From the NCBI GenBank assembly GCA_012295275.1, contig CM022668.1, positions 201,157-265,156 on the forward strand: a stretch of DNA of 64,000 bases. Reading direction: 5' to 3'. Below are positions 34,214 through 48,868 of the stretch, in pieces (the first letter of the stretch is position 1; every line of letters begins with the position of its first letter). Below the pieces are notes generated by a model. The model searched no databases. It was not told the origin of the DNA and was given only the letters and a program-made list of their open reading frames with translations. Position numbers and translations under genes: made by a program. This DNA comes from Chrysomallon squamiferum (taxonomy: Eukaryota; Mollusca; Gastropoda; Neomphalida; Peltospiridae).

Positions 34214-37200
34214 GTCTATACAGTCTGTCTCTCTTATGTATAAACAAATACGTTCTTCTTGAAAGCTGTAATTCCTTCAAATATTCTAAATATTTATATA
34301 TATATATATATTAAATGAAAAAACAAAAGTAAATTCTTTGTTATGTTATTTTATTCACTTCACAACAAATTGCATATTATCTTATGTACATATGCACAAG
34401 TAAAACTAAACTGTAATTATATGCTGCAGGCATCTGAATTTTTATCTTATTTTTTTATGTATGATAATATTAAAATTATAACAACCACTTTCAATGATTT
34501 TGAATGTTTATAAACTTATAAGAGACAAAACCTTTCATTTCTTAAGGTAATTGCACTGTTTATTACATTTTAATTATAATGTAATATAGAAAATGTATAC
34601 ATTTCGACATTCATGATAATAATTTTACAATTTAACTTAACTGTTTAAAACGTGAAGTTCATTTAAAATTACATTTTACTAATTCTTGACTCATTATCAA
34701 AATCAGTCTTCTAAAATAATTTTTAAAAAGAGTTTTCTATTAAACACTTTTTAAAAGAATTAAAAAACAGAACAACAGAGTACAATATAATTAATTATAC
34801 ATTTGTAATTTAAATTATTTAATTAAAAACATGTTTCATAGCATGAAATCTGTCAATAGGAAATAATTCATGACACTATAATTATTAAAGAAATCTTTTT
34901 ATAGTATTTTTCAAAAGGCAGAATATATATATATTAACAAAAATTCAAAGAATGTTATCTAAAACTGTGCAAAGATCATCTATTATATGTAGTATGTGAC
35001 ACAAATTAATAAATAAATTAATAAAAATAAATTACAATTTGGCACCAGGCCAAAACAAAATTCTTAAAAAAATAAATTTACTCCAAGACAATTAGTATTT
35101 TGTATTCTAAACAATATTAATAAAGTTCATTGATATTTAAAAAAAATATTTTTCTGGAAGAATCCGATATAAAAAGAAAATGTAAAGAGGGGGAATATAA
35201 TTCAAACGTTTTTTATAATTTCTGTAATTAATTCTTTTTAATTTATTTATTTAATAGCACAGTCTGGGTTGATTTTTAAAACTAAAAAGTCTGATGATTA
35301 TCTGTCAGTGAATGGAATGTATCTAAACTTATTAATATGTGTTTGGGAATGCATCATGAAATGTCCTGTTGATGATATTATGTACTAAAACAAAATCCAA
35401 TGACAGCTACATAATGTAGTGTCTACATTTTTTGATACTTGTTTAATTTCCAGTTCTTCATTATTCTTAAACTTTTCATAAAGTGTTTAGTTGAACATAT
35501 CGGCCCCATTTAATCTCATTGTTTTTGAATTATTAAATATTTAGAATTAATGTTGGAAAGTATCAATATATTTTTACTGAATACCTATCAGTAATTAAAT
35601 TAGCTGTAGCAAACAAAATAATTCTAATTTTATTGGCAGATAACACACACATTTTGAGTAGCTGAATATGCTGTTAGTACTTGCTTCTGTTTAAAAAAAA
35701 TAATAAATAAATAAAATAAAATAATCTTAATACATCTTTCAACCAATGAAATTAGTTAATACAGTAATCACAAAAATGGTTGCTTTCCATTACGATGACG
35801 TGAATGGTTTTTGTACAGTGAATGAAAATGTATGAGTTAAAATAAAAATTGAGCATCTTCTTCATTGATATTAAAAAAGAGACTAGAATTTGAAATTAAT
35901 TAAATTAATAAATTTAAAATAATCAAAAATAAATGACTGTAATATAATAATAATAATGTCATGATAGACAAAGATAGGTTTTTTTTTTTTTAAGTCATAT
36001 GGTTTTTCAATTTATTTTAATAATGCTTGAAATGCTGGTGTGTGTATATACCTGTTATGTATGTCTGTAAAATGAGTGTGTGTATGTGTGGGTGTGCAAG
36101 TATACAAAGTGTGTATGTAGATATGTAAATCAGTAACTAAATAAAATATTAACATCATTAATACTTAATTTTGTTTGAAACTTTAACTACAAATAAAGTA
36201 GAACTGCTGAAACTGCCACTGCATTAATGACATGTGATGAGTCATTTTTTAATATCTTTGGTTTACTCAGAAACCTAATGATGTACATGGGACCAGCCCA
36301 AGTTATTTTGATTTAGATACAAACTTCAAACAAAATATATTAAATGAAAAATGTTCACTTTAAATTTCAAGTATAGTTCAAATCCTTTTGAATTATAGTA
36401 GTTCAAAGTCAATCAATTTCAATAAAAGTTGAATTTATATTAAGCTACAAATAAAAATTCAATGATTTCTCATAATGTATTTAATATTTTTAATTGTCTA
36501 ATTAATCTGTATTAAAGTTCATAAATGAGATCAAAATGAAATATATTCATATATTAAATTTAAATTTAAAAAATTCAATATCATCAACTGTAAAAGGGTT
36601 AACATTTTTACTTTAAAAAAAGAAAATTAATTTCAGAATGTAACAGATTCATGTGAAAATTGAGACAATGGTCAGTTGTGAGAGAAATATATATAAAAAA
36701 AAACATATATATATATATCAGAAATAAAATAAAAAAACAAAAAAAATTCTGTTTTTAACATAAATACTGCGTATGGGAATATCACCTGAACTGATAAATT
36801 GTAACTGGATGGTGGTACAACTGGATACTTCGTAACTGAGTAAACTTTCTAACTCACTAATTCTGAACAATAACTGTTAACAAATATACACATCTTTGGG
36901 CCCTGACATAGTTTCTAAAATAATAATTTGATAATAAAAAATAACAGAATAAGCTGATATCTAAATATAATGAAACTTATTTATGTTAATTAGATACTAT
37001 AACTTCAATAAAGATAAAGCTTATTAAATATCAAATATCAATATTACACCATATATGACTAGATTTGTAGATTTAAATTATATTAATATTAAACAAACTA
37101 AATAATTATAACAATATTGTTTTGTTTAAAAGATCTTGTATAAATAAATAAACAACATTTTAATAAAATATAAAGTGTGTTAGATAAAATTGTTTATTAA

Positions 37201-39331
37201 GAGACTTATCTCAGTTATATTAATTTTGTATGGCATAAAGCAGAAGTTAAATAGAGACAACATATCAAAATATTGTTTAAAACTGCTAATCAAATTTATT
37301 CCAATTTTACACAGACAATTAGCTAGCTAAGCAATCAGAATTATGAATGTATCTAATAAACCAGTCAGATCTGACATTATAAAAATTAATTTAAATTTTG
37401 ATAAGATTTTTATATTATTGTTCTATTTTGTTCAAAAATACTGCATCATTTTAAACAACTAAATCAAGTTTTCATTTCAAAGCAAGAACAATTTCTTAAA
37501 TTTGAAATAACCTTTTTTCACATTTTTTATTATTATTATTTTTTTTTTTTTGAACATACACAAATTTTACAAACTAGCATATCTTTATTCATAAAACCAA
37601 CATTCTTGGAAGGGTGTATTATGAATTTAAAGGTAAGCACAACAGTAAACTCTATTTTAAAAGTGGAATGATCTTTTCTAATACAGAGAAATATTAGTTC
37701 TGTTTTCTCATCAAGAAAACAAATCATACAAATCCATTGACTGTTTCAAGAGATAGTCTGAGGTATATACGATATTTTCCCTGCTATTTTTAAATATCTT
37801 TTTTAGCTATAATTCTCACAAAAACATTACAACTCCATCCATCAGTGACAAAAACCTGGAAACAATCATGACACAATGATGCTTTTTATTTTTGGTCTTT
37901 TGCAATTAATTTTTATATAAAAAAATGAAGGCAAAAATCAGATATGATGAAAATGTTGCTACACATTTTAAAAATAAAACACTTTGTATGTGAACATTCA
38001 AAATCATTTTTTTTTTTGTTTTCTTAAATGACACTGTAGATGAACAAGAAATGAAGTATTTACTTCATCACAAAACCTGCAGCCAGTAACCAACAAATAT
38101 ACAAACAAGTTCAGTATTCTCAATCATAACAAATAACAGACTTTAAAAACATATTTCATCAAACCATTCTAATGAATATTCCAGTATTTTATAAACAAAA
38201 CAAAAAAACAAACAAACAAAAAAAACAAGGTTACTGTTTCTTTCTGAACCACCTTAAACTCACCATTATGAGTTACTCTCAAATCACAGTTCATAAACAA
38301 GCATTAAGTCACCATTTCATTCAGTTTCAAAGTCAGCAATCAAAATCCTTTTCAAAATCACTAATATCCAAAATCATTAAATCATCACCATTTCAAACAG
38401 TTTTAAATTCATCATTCTTATTCAAAAAGATTAGTGCTCATGATTTTGAACCATTTTAGAGTTAGATGTGAACCATGGTAGCCAGTATGAAAATCAAAAC
38501 CATTCATATTTCAATATGAACATTTTCTAATAACCACCTGTTAACATAAACATAATATTTCCCAGAGGTCAACATGAATGATTACCCAAAATTGTTTACA
38601 AAAACTGTTTACAAACAATAAATCTCAACAAAAAAAATTGCCTTTTTAACAAGTCAAAAAATGTGCTTGCCAGCACATCACTCACAAGTTACCATCATCC
38701 AAAGGGTGTAACGCCGAAAAAAATAAATAAATCATCCTAAAATTTACACCCAAAAAACATTTCAGCCATACTTCTTATGTCATATGTAAATCAGAAATCC
38801 ATGGATAAAATCACTTTCCTGATGATTCCAACAGATCTAGTCTGTATTAGAATGAGTCTCTGCAGATCCACTCAAAACAAATCTCAAATTTGTTACTCCT
38901 GGAACAATTTGGATCCATCTGAATCAAATTGGACATACCAGTATCTTATTAAATCATGTTGGATCAATCTGGAATTATTGGATCCAGAGCTGGATAACTA
39001 TTGATCAAACTGGATCTTACTGGATTTAAACTTTTTATACAATTAGATCTGCATCTCCATGGAAAAGCTTGGGTATCCATTCTTGTTTTATTTATTTATC
39101 TTGCATTGTTACTACCAGACTTGGGTCCACATCCTTTGTAATTATTAATATTTAGCAAATTTCCCTTTTTTCCTGTTCCAGAAATTCTTCTTTTAAAGTG
39201 AATGTTAAAAATATCTGTCAGTTTTATTCTAAAAGAATATTTTAAAGAATATTTTTGATGCCATTTTTGAAACATGCCAGATATCCATAAATCCAAGTAG
39301 GAGAGATGTGTCATGGGATATACAAAAACTT
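34214..39331 (-). other. AT-rich region downstream of the kinase stop; possible long 3' UTR
   Basis: About 5 kb of AT-rich DNA with no exon-like frame. AATAAA in kinase-transcript sense occurs within 250 nt of the stop (around 39086-39100) and many times later, so the 3' UTR may be short, long or both. Weak internal repeats appear near 38260-38450 (CATTTCA/TCAAAATCA themes) and 38880-39020 (GGATCNATCTGGAT themes). Confidence 0.45.
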
Positions 39332-39406
39332 CTACCAGCCATTTTTCTTTTTTGATATTTTCACTGATATCCCATCTTCATCTGAACTGCTGTCTAGAGT
39401 AGGTGG
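39332..39406 (-). CDS. MAP3K13: MAP3K13 coding exon 12 (C-terminus)
   Basis: Residues 917-940: [12 protein letters not shown], then a lysine-rich end finishing NGW and TAG (39334-39332). The acidic DSSSDEDG matches the DSSDGE region near the vertebrate LZK end. Confidence 0.92.
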   Translation of the reverse strand, partial: PPTLDSSSDEDGISVKISKKKNGW

Positions 39407-39848
39407 CTGTAATAATAATAATGTAATTATAATAATTAAAATATAATGAATAATAATATTAATAAGTTAACTGTAGCAGTAGTGGTAATAATACTGATGA
39501 CACTGTAGTAATATTACAATACATCTACTACCACAGCTATTGCTGCTGCTATTGCTACTGCTACTACTAATACTTATACTACTACTACTACTGCTACTGC
39601 TACTGCTCATCACAACTGCTACTACTTATAATAATGATTATAGTAATAACATATATAACAATATTAATAGGCCTATTAAAAGTAATGTTAATAAAACATA
39701 AAAAGGTAATCTTTCTAAGAAATATTTTTGAAATTGTTTATTTTATTATTATTGTTATTCTTTTTTGTCAGTACTAACTTACAATGCATATTGCAAAGGA
39801 TTTTGTGTAAACTATATTTATAACTAAATGAATGTTGTAATATTTAAT

Positions 39849-39927
<79 letters not shown>

Positions 39928-42446
39928 CTATTATTTTCACTTCTACTACTTCAAATATTGCTGCTGCAACTAGGACTGCTATTCAGTTATTACTATTACT
40001 ACTACTACTAATTAACTTATTTGTATTATATTATTACACATTAAATTACCTCAAATCTTCGTCTGTCCTGAGATGGTGAGCAAACCTGATCCTTTAAGTT
40101 TCGAACGTGATTTTCCCGGTCTGACAACCCGTCTGAAATGTATGAACATCTGGCCAACTCCTGCTGCAGATTTTCAGCACTTCCTGTGGACAGTAAACTC
40201 TCCTCATTTGGTGGGTCTTTCAGTGGGTTGTGTTCCTCCTCAGAAAAGCCACCACATTCAGAACTGAGCGTGGAGCACGACTGTCGATAGTGTTGTTTAT
40301 GACGTTCATCCTCACTTACCTCCCCTTCTTCCTCTGACCATGAATCTTCTGAATGCTGAGGTAAAAGTGTTTTAACTTTAATTAAAAACTGACATTAAGT
40401 GGAATGAAAAAAATGTACTGAAAAAATTGAAATAAAGTAAAATAAATAAAAATAACAAAGATTACTGGATTGAAATTGCTAAAACTATTACTATTTGTAA
40501 AAACTTGTATTTTTGTTTCAAAGTTTAACAGTCTGTGAATAGAGTAAAATTTTCAAGTATAATGCAGTTGCATCAAACAGATAAATCTTTTGTCCTGGCA
40601 AATCTACAATTTTTAATTTACTTTAAAATAAATCTGAATATAATAACATTTTAAAATAACATAGTTGTTTTTAATGTTTTATTTAACTCAGCATATTTTA
40701 TTCATGGTTATATGGAATTTGACATGAAGTTAAAGATCATTCAGACAGGAAATCCATTGTTGCCATTTTGGGGTTACTCTTTTTGAGTAGCAGCAATGGA
40801 TCTTTAATATGTACCACCCCTCAGACAAGCAGTGTTTACCATGCCCTTTATTACAAACAGTGCCAACAGAAATGAGAAATAGGAGTCTATTCTATTTAAA
40901 TTAAATGTTTGTTTACCTTTATATTTCTGAACTTGACTGCTGGCTTCTTTCTAACAGGAATTTCTTCAAGTCCATCTTCCATTTCATCATTTTCAAGAAC
41001 TGGGGAATGTTTGGGTGAAATCTCACAATCACTGATCCCTCTCTTTACTGAAACATTGTTCCGATTTACACTACCCACAGGATTTTCAACACAGTTATCT
41101 GCCCTTTGGTCACCTACATTATCTGACCTTCTTGTGTCCTCTAGAATAAGAATCTCATTAATATCTGCAGTCATTTTGTCAATTCCAGCTGAAATCTCTA
41201 AAGGACAGCTGAGGTTTTCATTAGAGTCTTTTTCTCTAAATTTCTTACTCTGATTTTGTAAATGAACAGGAGTCACATTTTCCACACAACTGTAGACTTG
41301 ATGTGTCTGATGTCGTGGGCTGTTACATACTGAGTCACATGTATTACTTTCAACATCGGCACTGACTTGACTTGAACGTTTACTACTACATGTAGCATCA
41401 CTACAACCACCATCACACCCAAAACATACATCATTTAAATTTCTCTCATCAGTGTTGTTTTTGTTTTTACGTTGAGATGACTGATCATTCACCTCATCTT
41501 TGTGTTGCTCATCTTCACTTTTATATTCTCGAATTGCTGTACCAGGTCCCATGTACTTAAATGACCTTGGTGTTACATCATGCGAGTCCACATGCTGCAG
41601 CTTCACACCACTTGTTTGATGTTCATCTTGACAACCATCTTTGATTGGTGACATTATTTCTTTCATCTGACCCCGGCTGTTGATGCGCCTGTGTCGGTTC
41701 TTTCTGGCACGTATTTTGGTAGGTGATGGAAGAACCTGTTCTGAACTTGTTGTCATGCTTCCTTCTGTCTTTTGTGAGTCTGGACTATATATTGAAATAA
41801 CACAGTTCTTTATCAAATACATTAGCATTACTATTGTTGTTATGTTATTTTTAATTTTATATTTCTTCTTCTTAACAATAATCATTAATAAAACATTTTT
41901 ATATTTTTGTTTTCAGTATCCAGGAAAGACAGATCCTAAATCTTATCACTCTTCAAATAAATATTCTCTCACAGTGCAATATATCACTTCACTTCACAGA
42001 TAAAAGACTATATAAATATTACTTCGTAAATCTGGTTTTATTATTCTGTAGTAACTGATAAAAAGCATAAAACATTAATAAAATGGAATTAAAAATTAAA
42101 AATTAAAATGAAAAAAAAGCAGAAAGAACCTGTTGAGGTCAGCTCCTGAAGACTTGTATGATCGTTTTTTCCCAATTCTCTCAATGCGTTCCTGTGCTTT
42201 TATTATGGGTCTCACGATACTTTTTTTCTTCCTGGAGAACAACATCAAGGCTTGTTCTCGTCTGGAAACACAACAGAAATATGACACAAAACGTTTTAAA
42301 AATATTTGTCATAGCACAGAAATAAAAATAGAATAATGTGATTATTGAAATCATATTGTATACAGATAATGATATTGTTTTTTTGTAGTTATTTATTTAT
42401 TTTATTTTTTCGCTATTGTTTAGAAAAGAAAACAAATAATAATAAT

Positions 42447-42477
<31 letters not shown>

Positions 42478-44630
42478 ATAACAATAGTAACTGTAACTTC
42501 AGCACCATCATCATAGTTGTCATCAATAATATGAAAGTAAATAATAATGATATCATCAATAATAACAATGAGAATAACAACATCATAAGATAATAATAAA
42601 AATAATAAGAATAACAAGACGATGAAAAAGAAGAGTAACAACAATCACAAGAATACTAATTACAATGGTAATTATTTACAACAACAAGATTATCACAGAA
42701 ATAACAGTAAAAATGAAAGAATATCTAAATTCTGATTAAATAAAAGCTTACTTGATTAGCTCTCTCTCTCGCTTCTCAAGTTGTAACATGCAGGCTGTCA
42801 GCTCCATATACAGATTATTAGCTCTCTCTAGTTTTCTCTCATAATGATCTCTGACATCCTGGGCATGTCTGAAATATAGTGTGATACATAATTGATGAAA
42901 AGAATATAAGTTTACTTAAAGAGAAGCATAATCTGTAGGTGTGTGTATATATATATATAACATATATATATGTATCTTTCTTTCTGTTTTGTTGATGCAT
43001 GTCTATATAATCACCAGTCTGCAAGTTTTAATGTAAACTGATGTCTGGGTATGTACAGAAATTCAAACATGCACATCTGTCTTTTGTTCTTATCTATGCC
43101 TATACGTGTCTGTATTTTACTGTTATCAACATAAATCTGTTGGTACATCAGTATGTCTGTCTGTCTTTCTGTTATCTGCATGTATATTTGTACATCTATT
43201 TGTGTGTCTTTCTGTTCCAACCTGAGTTCCTCTTTCCTGCGTTTAATGAGTTCTTCCTCTAGCTGTGGAAAGTGTGATCCCTCAGACCTCATCTTCTGGA
43301 AATGTTCTCTAATTTCATCCTGCCATGACATCTGCTCATCACGGAAATCCTCTCGACCAAATGACAACAGTTCTGGTGAAGCAATCTCCAGATGCATGAG
43401 AACCTGTCGAAATGAGGGCCGATTTCTTGGTTTTCCTGCCCTGAAATTTAAATTTTATTAATAGATGTAATTTTTTTCAATTCAATGTTGATCATGTAAT
43501 TGATTAATTTTACTTGTCATGATTATTATCACATTTATTTATTACATATGTAACCTAAACATTATGATTATATAGCCAATTCTGTAGACCTAAATAAGCA
43601 TTTATTTTAGTACAAGAATGGCTAACACATATAATACTTTGAAACAGTTTCTCAAGTTGAAACTATACATTACTTTCAGCTGTCAAAAAATGAGTATATA
43701 CTGAAACTTTCAGGATTTAGTGCAACATTATTAAACTTACATTCTGATATCAATATTTATAATTCATGCATTTACTTTTATCTAAAAATATTGAATTAAA
43801 AAAAGTAAAAATGTACAAACCAACACTGTCTCATGAGCAGCTGAAAGCCATTAGGACATGTTGAAGGTACAGGAAGATGCAGGCTGTTGCTGCCGACACC
43901 CCAGATGATGGCAGAGGAGTCAACATCATGGTAGGGAATCTCTCCAGAAAGTAGTTCCCAGATCACTACTCCAAAAGACCTGACAAACCAAATGTTGTAT
44001 ACTGTTAAATTGGAGGAGAAACTAGTTATATATTGTTAACATTATAACTTGCTGTACTCAACTGAAAAAAGATATGTAATAATCATCATTTTAGCTTTAT
44101 ATTATTAATAGTAGTTTTTTAAAGAATAAACTTAAAATATAAATCATTAAAATTTAAACTGAAATAAAATAAAGGAGATGTACCAAGATATTGAAGAAAA
44201 AACATATAAAACCATTTATGACCTAAAATGTTTTCTTTTTTTTCTAATCATTTAAATAAATATCAACATTTTTATTCTTTAAGCAAACTAAATTAAAAAA
44301 AATTTGGGAGTGAAATGTTTTTGTTTTTTTTTTTACCATATATCAACTTTCTCTGAGCAAGGTTCATTCCTGATCACCTCAGGAGCCATCCAAGCCACAG
44401 TGCCAGCAAATGACATTTTGATACTTTTATCATTCCATTCTCGACTAGTTCCAAAATCCGAAATCTTTATCACATTGTTACTTGACACCAACACACTGAA
44501 ACAAACATTTTACATCAACACAAAATTTTATATTATCATCTATAACTTTGTTAATTGTTTCTTTCTTTCTGACTCTGTCTTGTTGTGTCTTTTATTTCTC
44601 TCTATTTTTCTTTCAGTATTTAATATTTGC

Positions 44631-44709
<79 letters not shown>

Positions 44710-47700
44710 ACTTTGGTGACTTGAGGTCTCTGTGTATAATTTTGTGTGAATGGAGGTAGTTCATCCCGCTGGCTATCTGCTTGGCCCAGTCTAAAATAAC
44801 AGTGGGAGGGAGCTCCTTTCCGTCTCTTAGCAGTTCATACAACTGCCCGTATGGGCAATATTCCATTATAATACAGTAGCATGGAGCCTGTGTACATATT
44901 CCCCTATTTAAAAATATATAATTGAATAATTTTAGCAATAATAACTACAAAATACTATTAAAACATAAAGACACATACACACACATAGACACAGATGCAT
45001 ACATAAACACAGTGGACTCTGTCAAAATCTGATTCTCTTGGGACCAACAAGATTTGCTGTTTTAGACAGAATGCTGGTTTATAAAGATTAAAATGACATA
45101 CAATTGGAATGTTTTATTAAATGTCTATTAAATGTCATCTGAGAATAGTGTGTCACTGATGACTAAATTTTTTCTTTTCTTTTCTCTCACCAAAGCAGTT
45201 TCCTCTGATATGGTCTCGTTGTTTAACACTGGCTGCAAAAGTCTGCTTTCAGCAAAAGATTTAATTTGTTTTATCATTTTAAGAATGTCAGTGTAGGAAA
45301 GTTTGATCATTTGGGTCAATGTGTGCATCGGCAATCCATTCTAATTTTTGGGTTTGCTAGTCATTATTCATTTTCTCTCTCCTGAAATGTTGGTTTCATA
45401 CAGTAGCTGGTAATGGTCCAATGTTTTAAAATGTCAGATCCTGTCTGTCTTCCTATCTGAAACTGCATATCTAAATCTTTCTGTTCACATAATAAATTTG
45501 ATGAAAACTCTTCTATTAATCTTGTTTTATCCTGCAATGCTGTTGTTTTAAGTTACTCTACCATTACAACAAATTCAATAAGAGAATGCAAGATGTGCAC
45601 TATATGCAGTTATTCAGACTAAATTTAAATGACTCAATCCACTTAGGTGAAAGTACACACTAATAATAATCTTGTTCATCTAGCTGCACATTGTAATTGC
45701 ATGAAGTATGGCACATTGTTTATTAAACCTTCAAAAAAGCGTGACTATTATATCTCATGTGATAACATTATGTGCAAATTGTAGTCATCATTTAAGAAGT
45801 GACTGTACTTGCAAAATTGTGTGCTGATGTTAATGAAGCTAATTATTGATTTAATTGGTTTTTTTCTCTGGAATTTACACCTGGAAACCAAAGGAGACAG
45901 TATCCAGATTAGACAAGGTTTTGTGCATAAAAGATTAATGACAGCTGGATTGAACTTAGTAATAGTGCTTATTTACATAGAAATTCAGATTATTCAAAGA
46001 CTGGTTTTCAAAGAGTCCATTGTATATATATTTATATATTTATATATATATATTTATTTTTTTGATATAGACAAAAATAATATAGGAGCTGATATATATT
46101 CGAAAAAATAATAATAACATCACACACACACACACACACACACACCGGAAACCCATTAACAGCATAATTAAACAAAATGCCAACATAAAACAAAATTGAA
46201 ATATAAAAGTTATTTTCAAAATTATGATCAAAAAACAATATTTGGTACAAAATGATTAAGATGAAACTTGAAGGCTATGATGTTTGTATATAAAAATTAA
46301 TTTAACATGATATTATAATTAAAATAATTACCTTAAATTACAGGCAATAATTTAAGTATAAATTCATCATTTAAAACAGAATATTGAGAAAACATTAAAT
46401 ATGATATTTGTATGATGAAAATCATATAAAAATTAATTGATAATGATTAAAATAAATATTTAATAACACACACACACAATAAAATAAAATACTAATAATA
46501 ATAATAACATTAAAAGAAAGAAGAAAAAAAAGGAAATAAACAACAACTTGAAAGCTATGATATTTGGGTGTTGAACTTCATATAAAACTTAATTTATCCT
46601 TTATATTATAATAATTCAAATAATTCTGTTTAATTATAAGAAGAAAAATAAAACTAACTTGAAAGCTATGATATTTGGGTGATTTAGTTTGCGTAAATTT
46701 TTTATATCTGTTTCTTTCACATCTCGAACTTTCTTCACTGCAACCTCCTCTCCATTCAGCTTGCCAAGGAAGACTGCACCCTGTGCTCCACTCCCCAGCC
46801 ACTGCAAGTCTGTGATGTTCTCAAATGGGATTTCCCAATCATCTGAAATTTAAAACATAAAATAATAAATTAAATATTTTATCAGAATGAATATAGAAAA
46901 TAAAGAATCAATTACCATTTTTCCAGGACAAATAGAGTCCCAGTATGACTGCACCAAGAAACAAGGGTATTAGAGACAGTCAAGGTATGCATATTATTAA
47001 CAGATATTAAAATAAAATTAGACATTTTTGCCCCTTAACATCTGTGACCACCCTTGACTTTTACTGTAATATTTATATTTTGTTTCAGTAATAACAAGAG
47101 GGTACCAACAGGACAAATGTACAAAAAAAGAAACAACAATGGATGCACTTCTGTATACCTTGCTGTTTCAGTTCTGCTGCTGCTGCCTTCCCAATAATTG
47201 TCCAAACTGGGCGGAGACAACCCAGAAGTCCCTCAAAGAAACCTCTTTGGTGGCTGTCACGGTAATCAACATCTACGCTTCCAGATGGATTGTGGGTAGG
47301 AGTGACAGGAGCTGATCTAGCAATAGTTGGGGATGGGGTGGAATCATTGGAAGATTTTTCTGTTAGGCTAAGTTGGTCTATGTCATGTTCCAAACGTAGA
47401 GTACTGAAATAAATAAAGAAATAAAGAAATAAAGAAAGAAAGAAAGAAAGAAACAAACAAACAAACAAACAAACAAACAAACAAACAAACAAACAAACAA
47501 ACAAATAAATAAAAACTGAGTAATACCATTGGTCTGGAAACAAACAAATAATGTTCTGAAATTTATTTATCTGTCTTGCTATTTTAACATGGACTGTAAA
47601 TTTGTTTATCAAGAAAATCTTTTCATAATTTTACTCTAATTATGTATGTGCTTATATATATTATTTTATTTATTTGTTTTCATCTATCTTCATAATCACA

Positions 47701-48794
47701 AACTAAAATATCAAGTATGGTTGTTCAAATGTTTTTACAAATTTTATAATCTCTTATTTCACCATTTCATTAAAGATAATAAAAGAAGATAACTGAAAAA
47801 GAATAAAAGTAAAAATAAAATAAACAGCAATCAGTAGAAATTTTGCCATGCAGCACTTGAGCTCAAATCAGGGTTTTAGATCATAGAGATTCAAAGGATT
47901 TTTTTTATATAAATGATTAGAAGGAGAATAAAAACTGGCCAGTATCAGAAAAATCAGATTGACATTAACTGAAATGTGTCAGTGATGTTAATACTATTAT
48001 TATTTATGCCATTGAAATGCAATTTCATTGTCATATGGCAAAGTAGAAGATGATTATGAAAAACGAGAAAAAAGCAGAAGAAATAAGGAAAAGTGAAAAA
48101 AAAAAAAAAAAAGAAACATGAAGAAAAAATGAATAAATTGAATAAAAAGAAAAGATGAAAAGAAGAGGGATGGCAAAAATAAAGGAACTTGAAAAAAAAG
48201 AAGAAAGTAAACTGAAGATGAAGAACATGAAGAAAAGCAAAAACAAAGAAAAACAACTAAAAAAATTATGAAAAGTAAAAAAGAAAAAGAAAACTGGAGA
48301 GATCGGAAAACAATTATTTTTTTATTCTAAAAAAAACCCAAAGCAAAACTGCACATTCACTTTTTTCTTAAATTCTAAGGAAAACCAAATTTGATTTCTT
48401 TAGAAGCAGTTTTTGTTCAGAGGCTATATCAGCAAGAAGTAATTAATATTTTATTTATAGAATTTAATATCAAAGATTTAAAAAAAAAAAAAAAACTTGA
48501 AAAACATGAATGGCTTTATTAACATTCAGACATCAACATATTAATCAAAAAGTATTGATTAATGTTATTTTTAGTCAGATTTTGAAAACACAAACATTAG
48601 ATAACACACTATAAACCAAGAAAACATCAAGAGGCTGTAATCAGCAATCTATATCAACAGGTTGTAAGTGATTATGGGAAAACTGATGATGAAATGTGTA
48701 ACGTTAAGTGTGGGTGTTTTCACACATAATACTATGGCTGACTATAATGAATCGTAGAAGATTAAATTATTAAATTCGAATTTCTTTATTTACA

Positions 48795-48868
<74 letters not shown>

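Noticed and set aside
47954-48256. Phe/Ser-rich minus-strand frames.
   Set aside because: Antisense of a GAAA/AAAG purine tract in intron 1 of the kinase gene.
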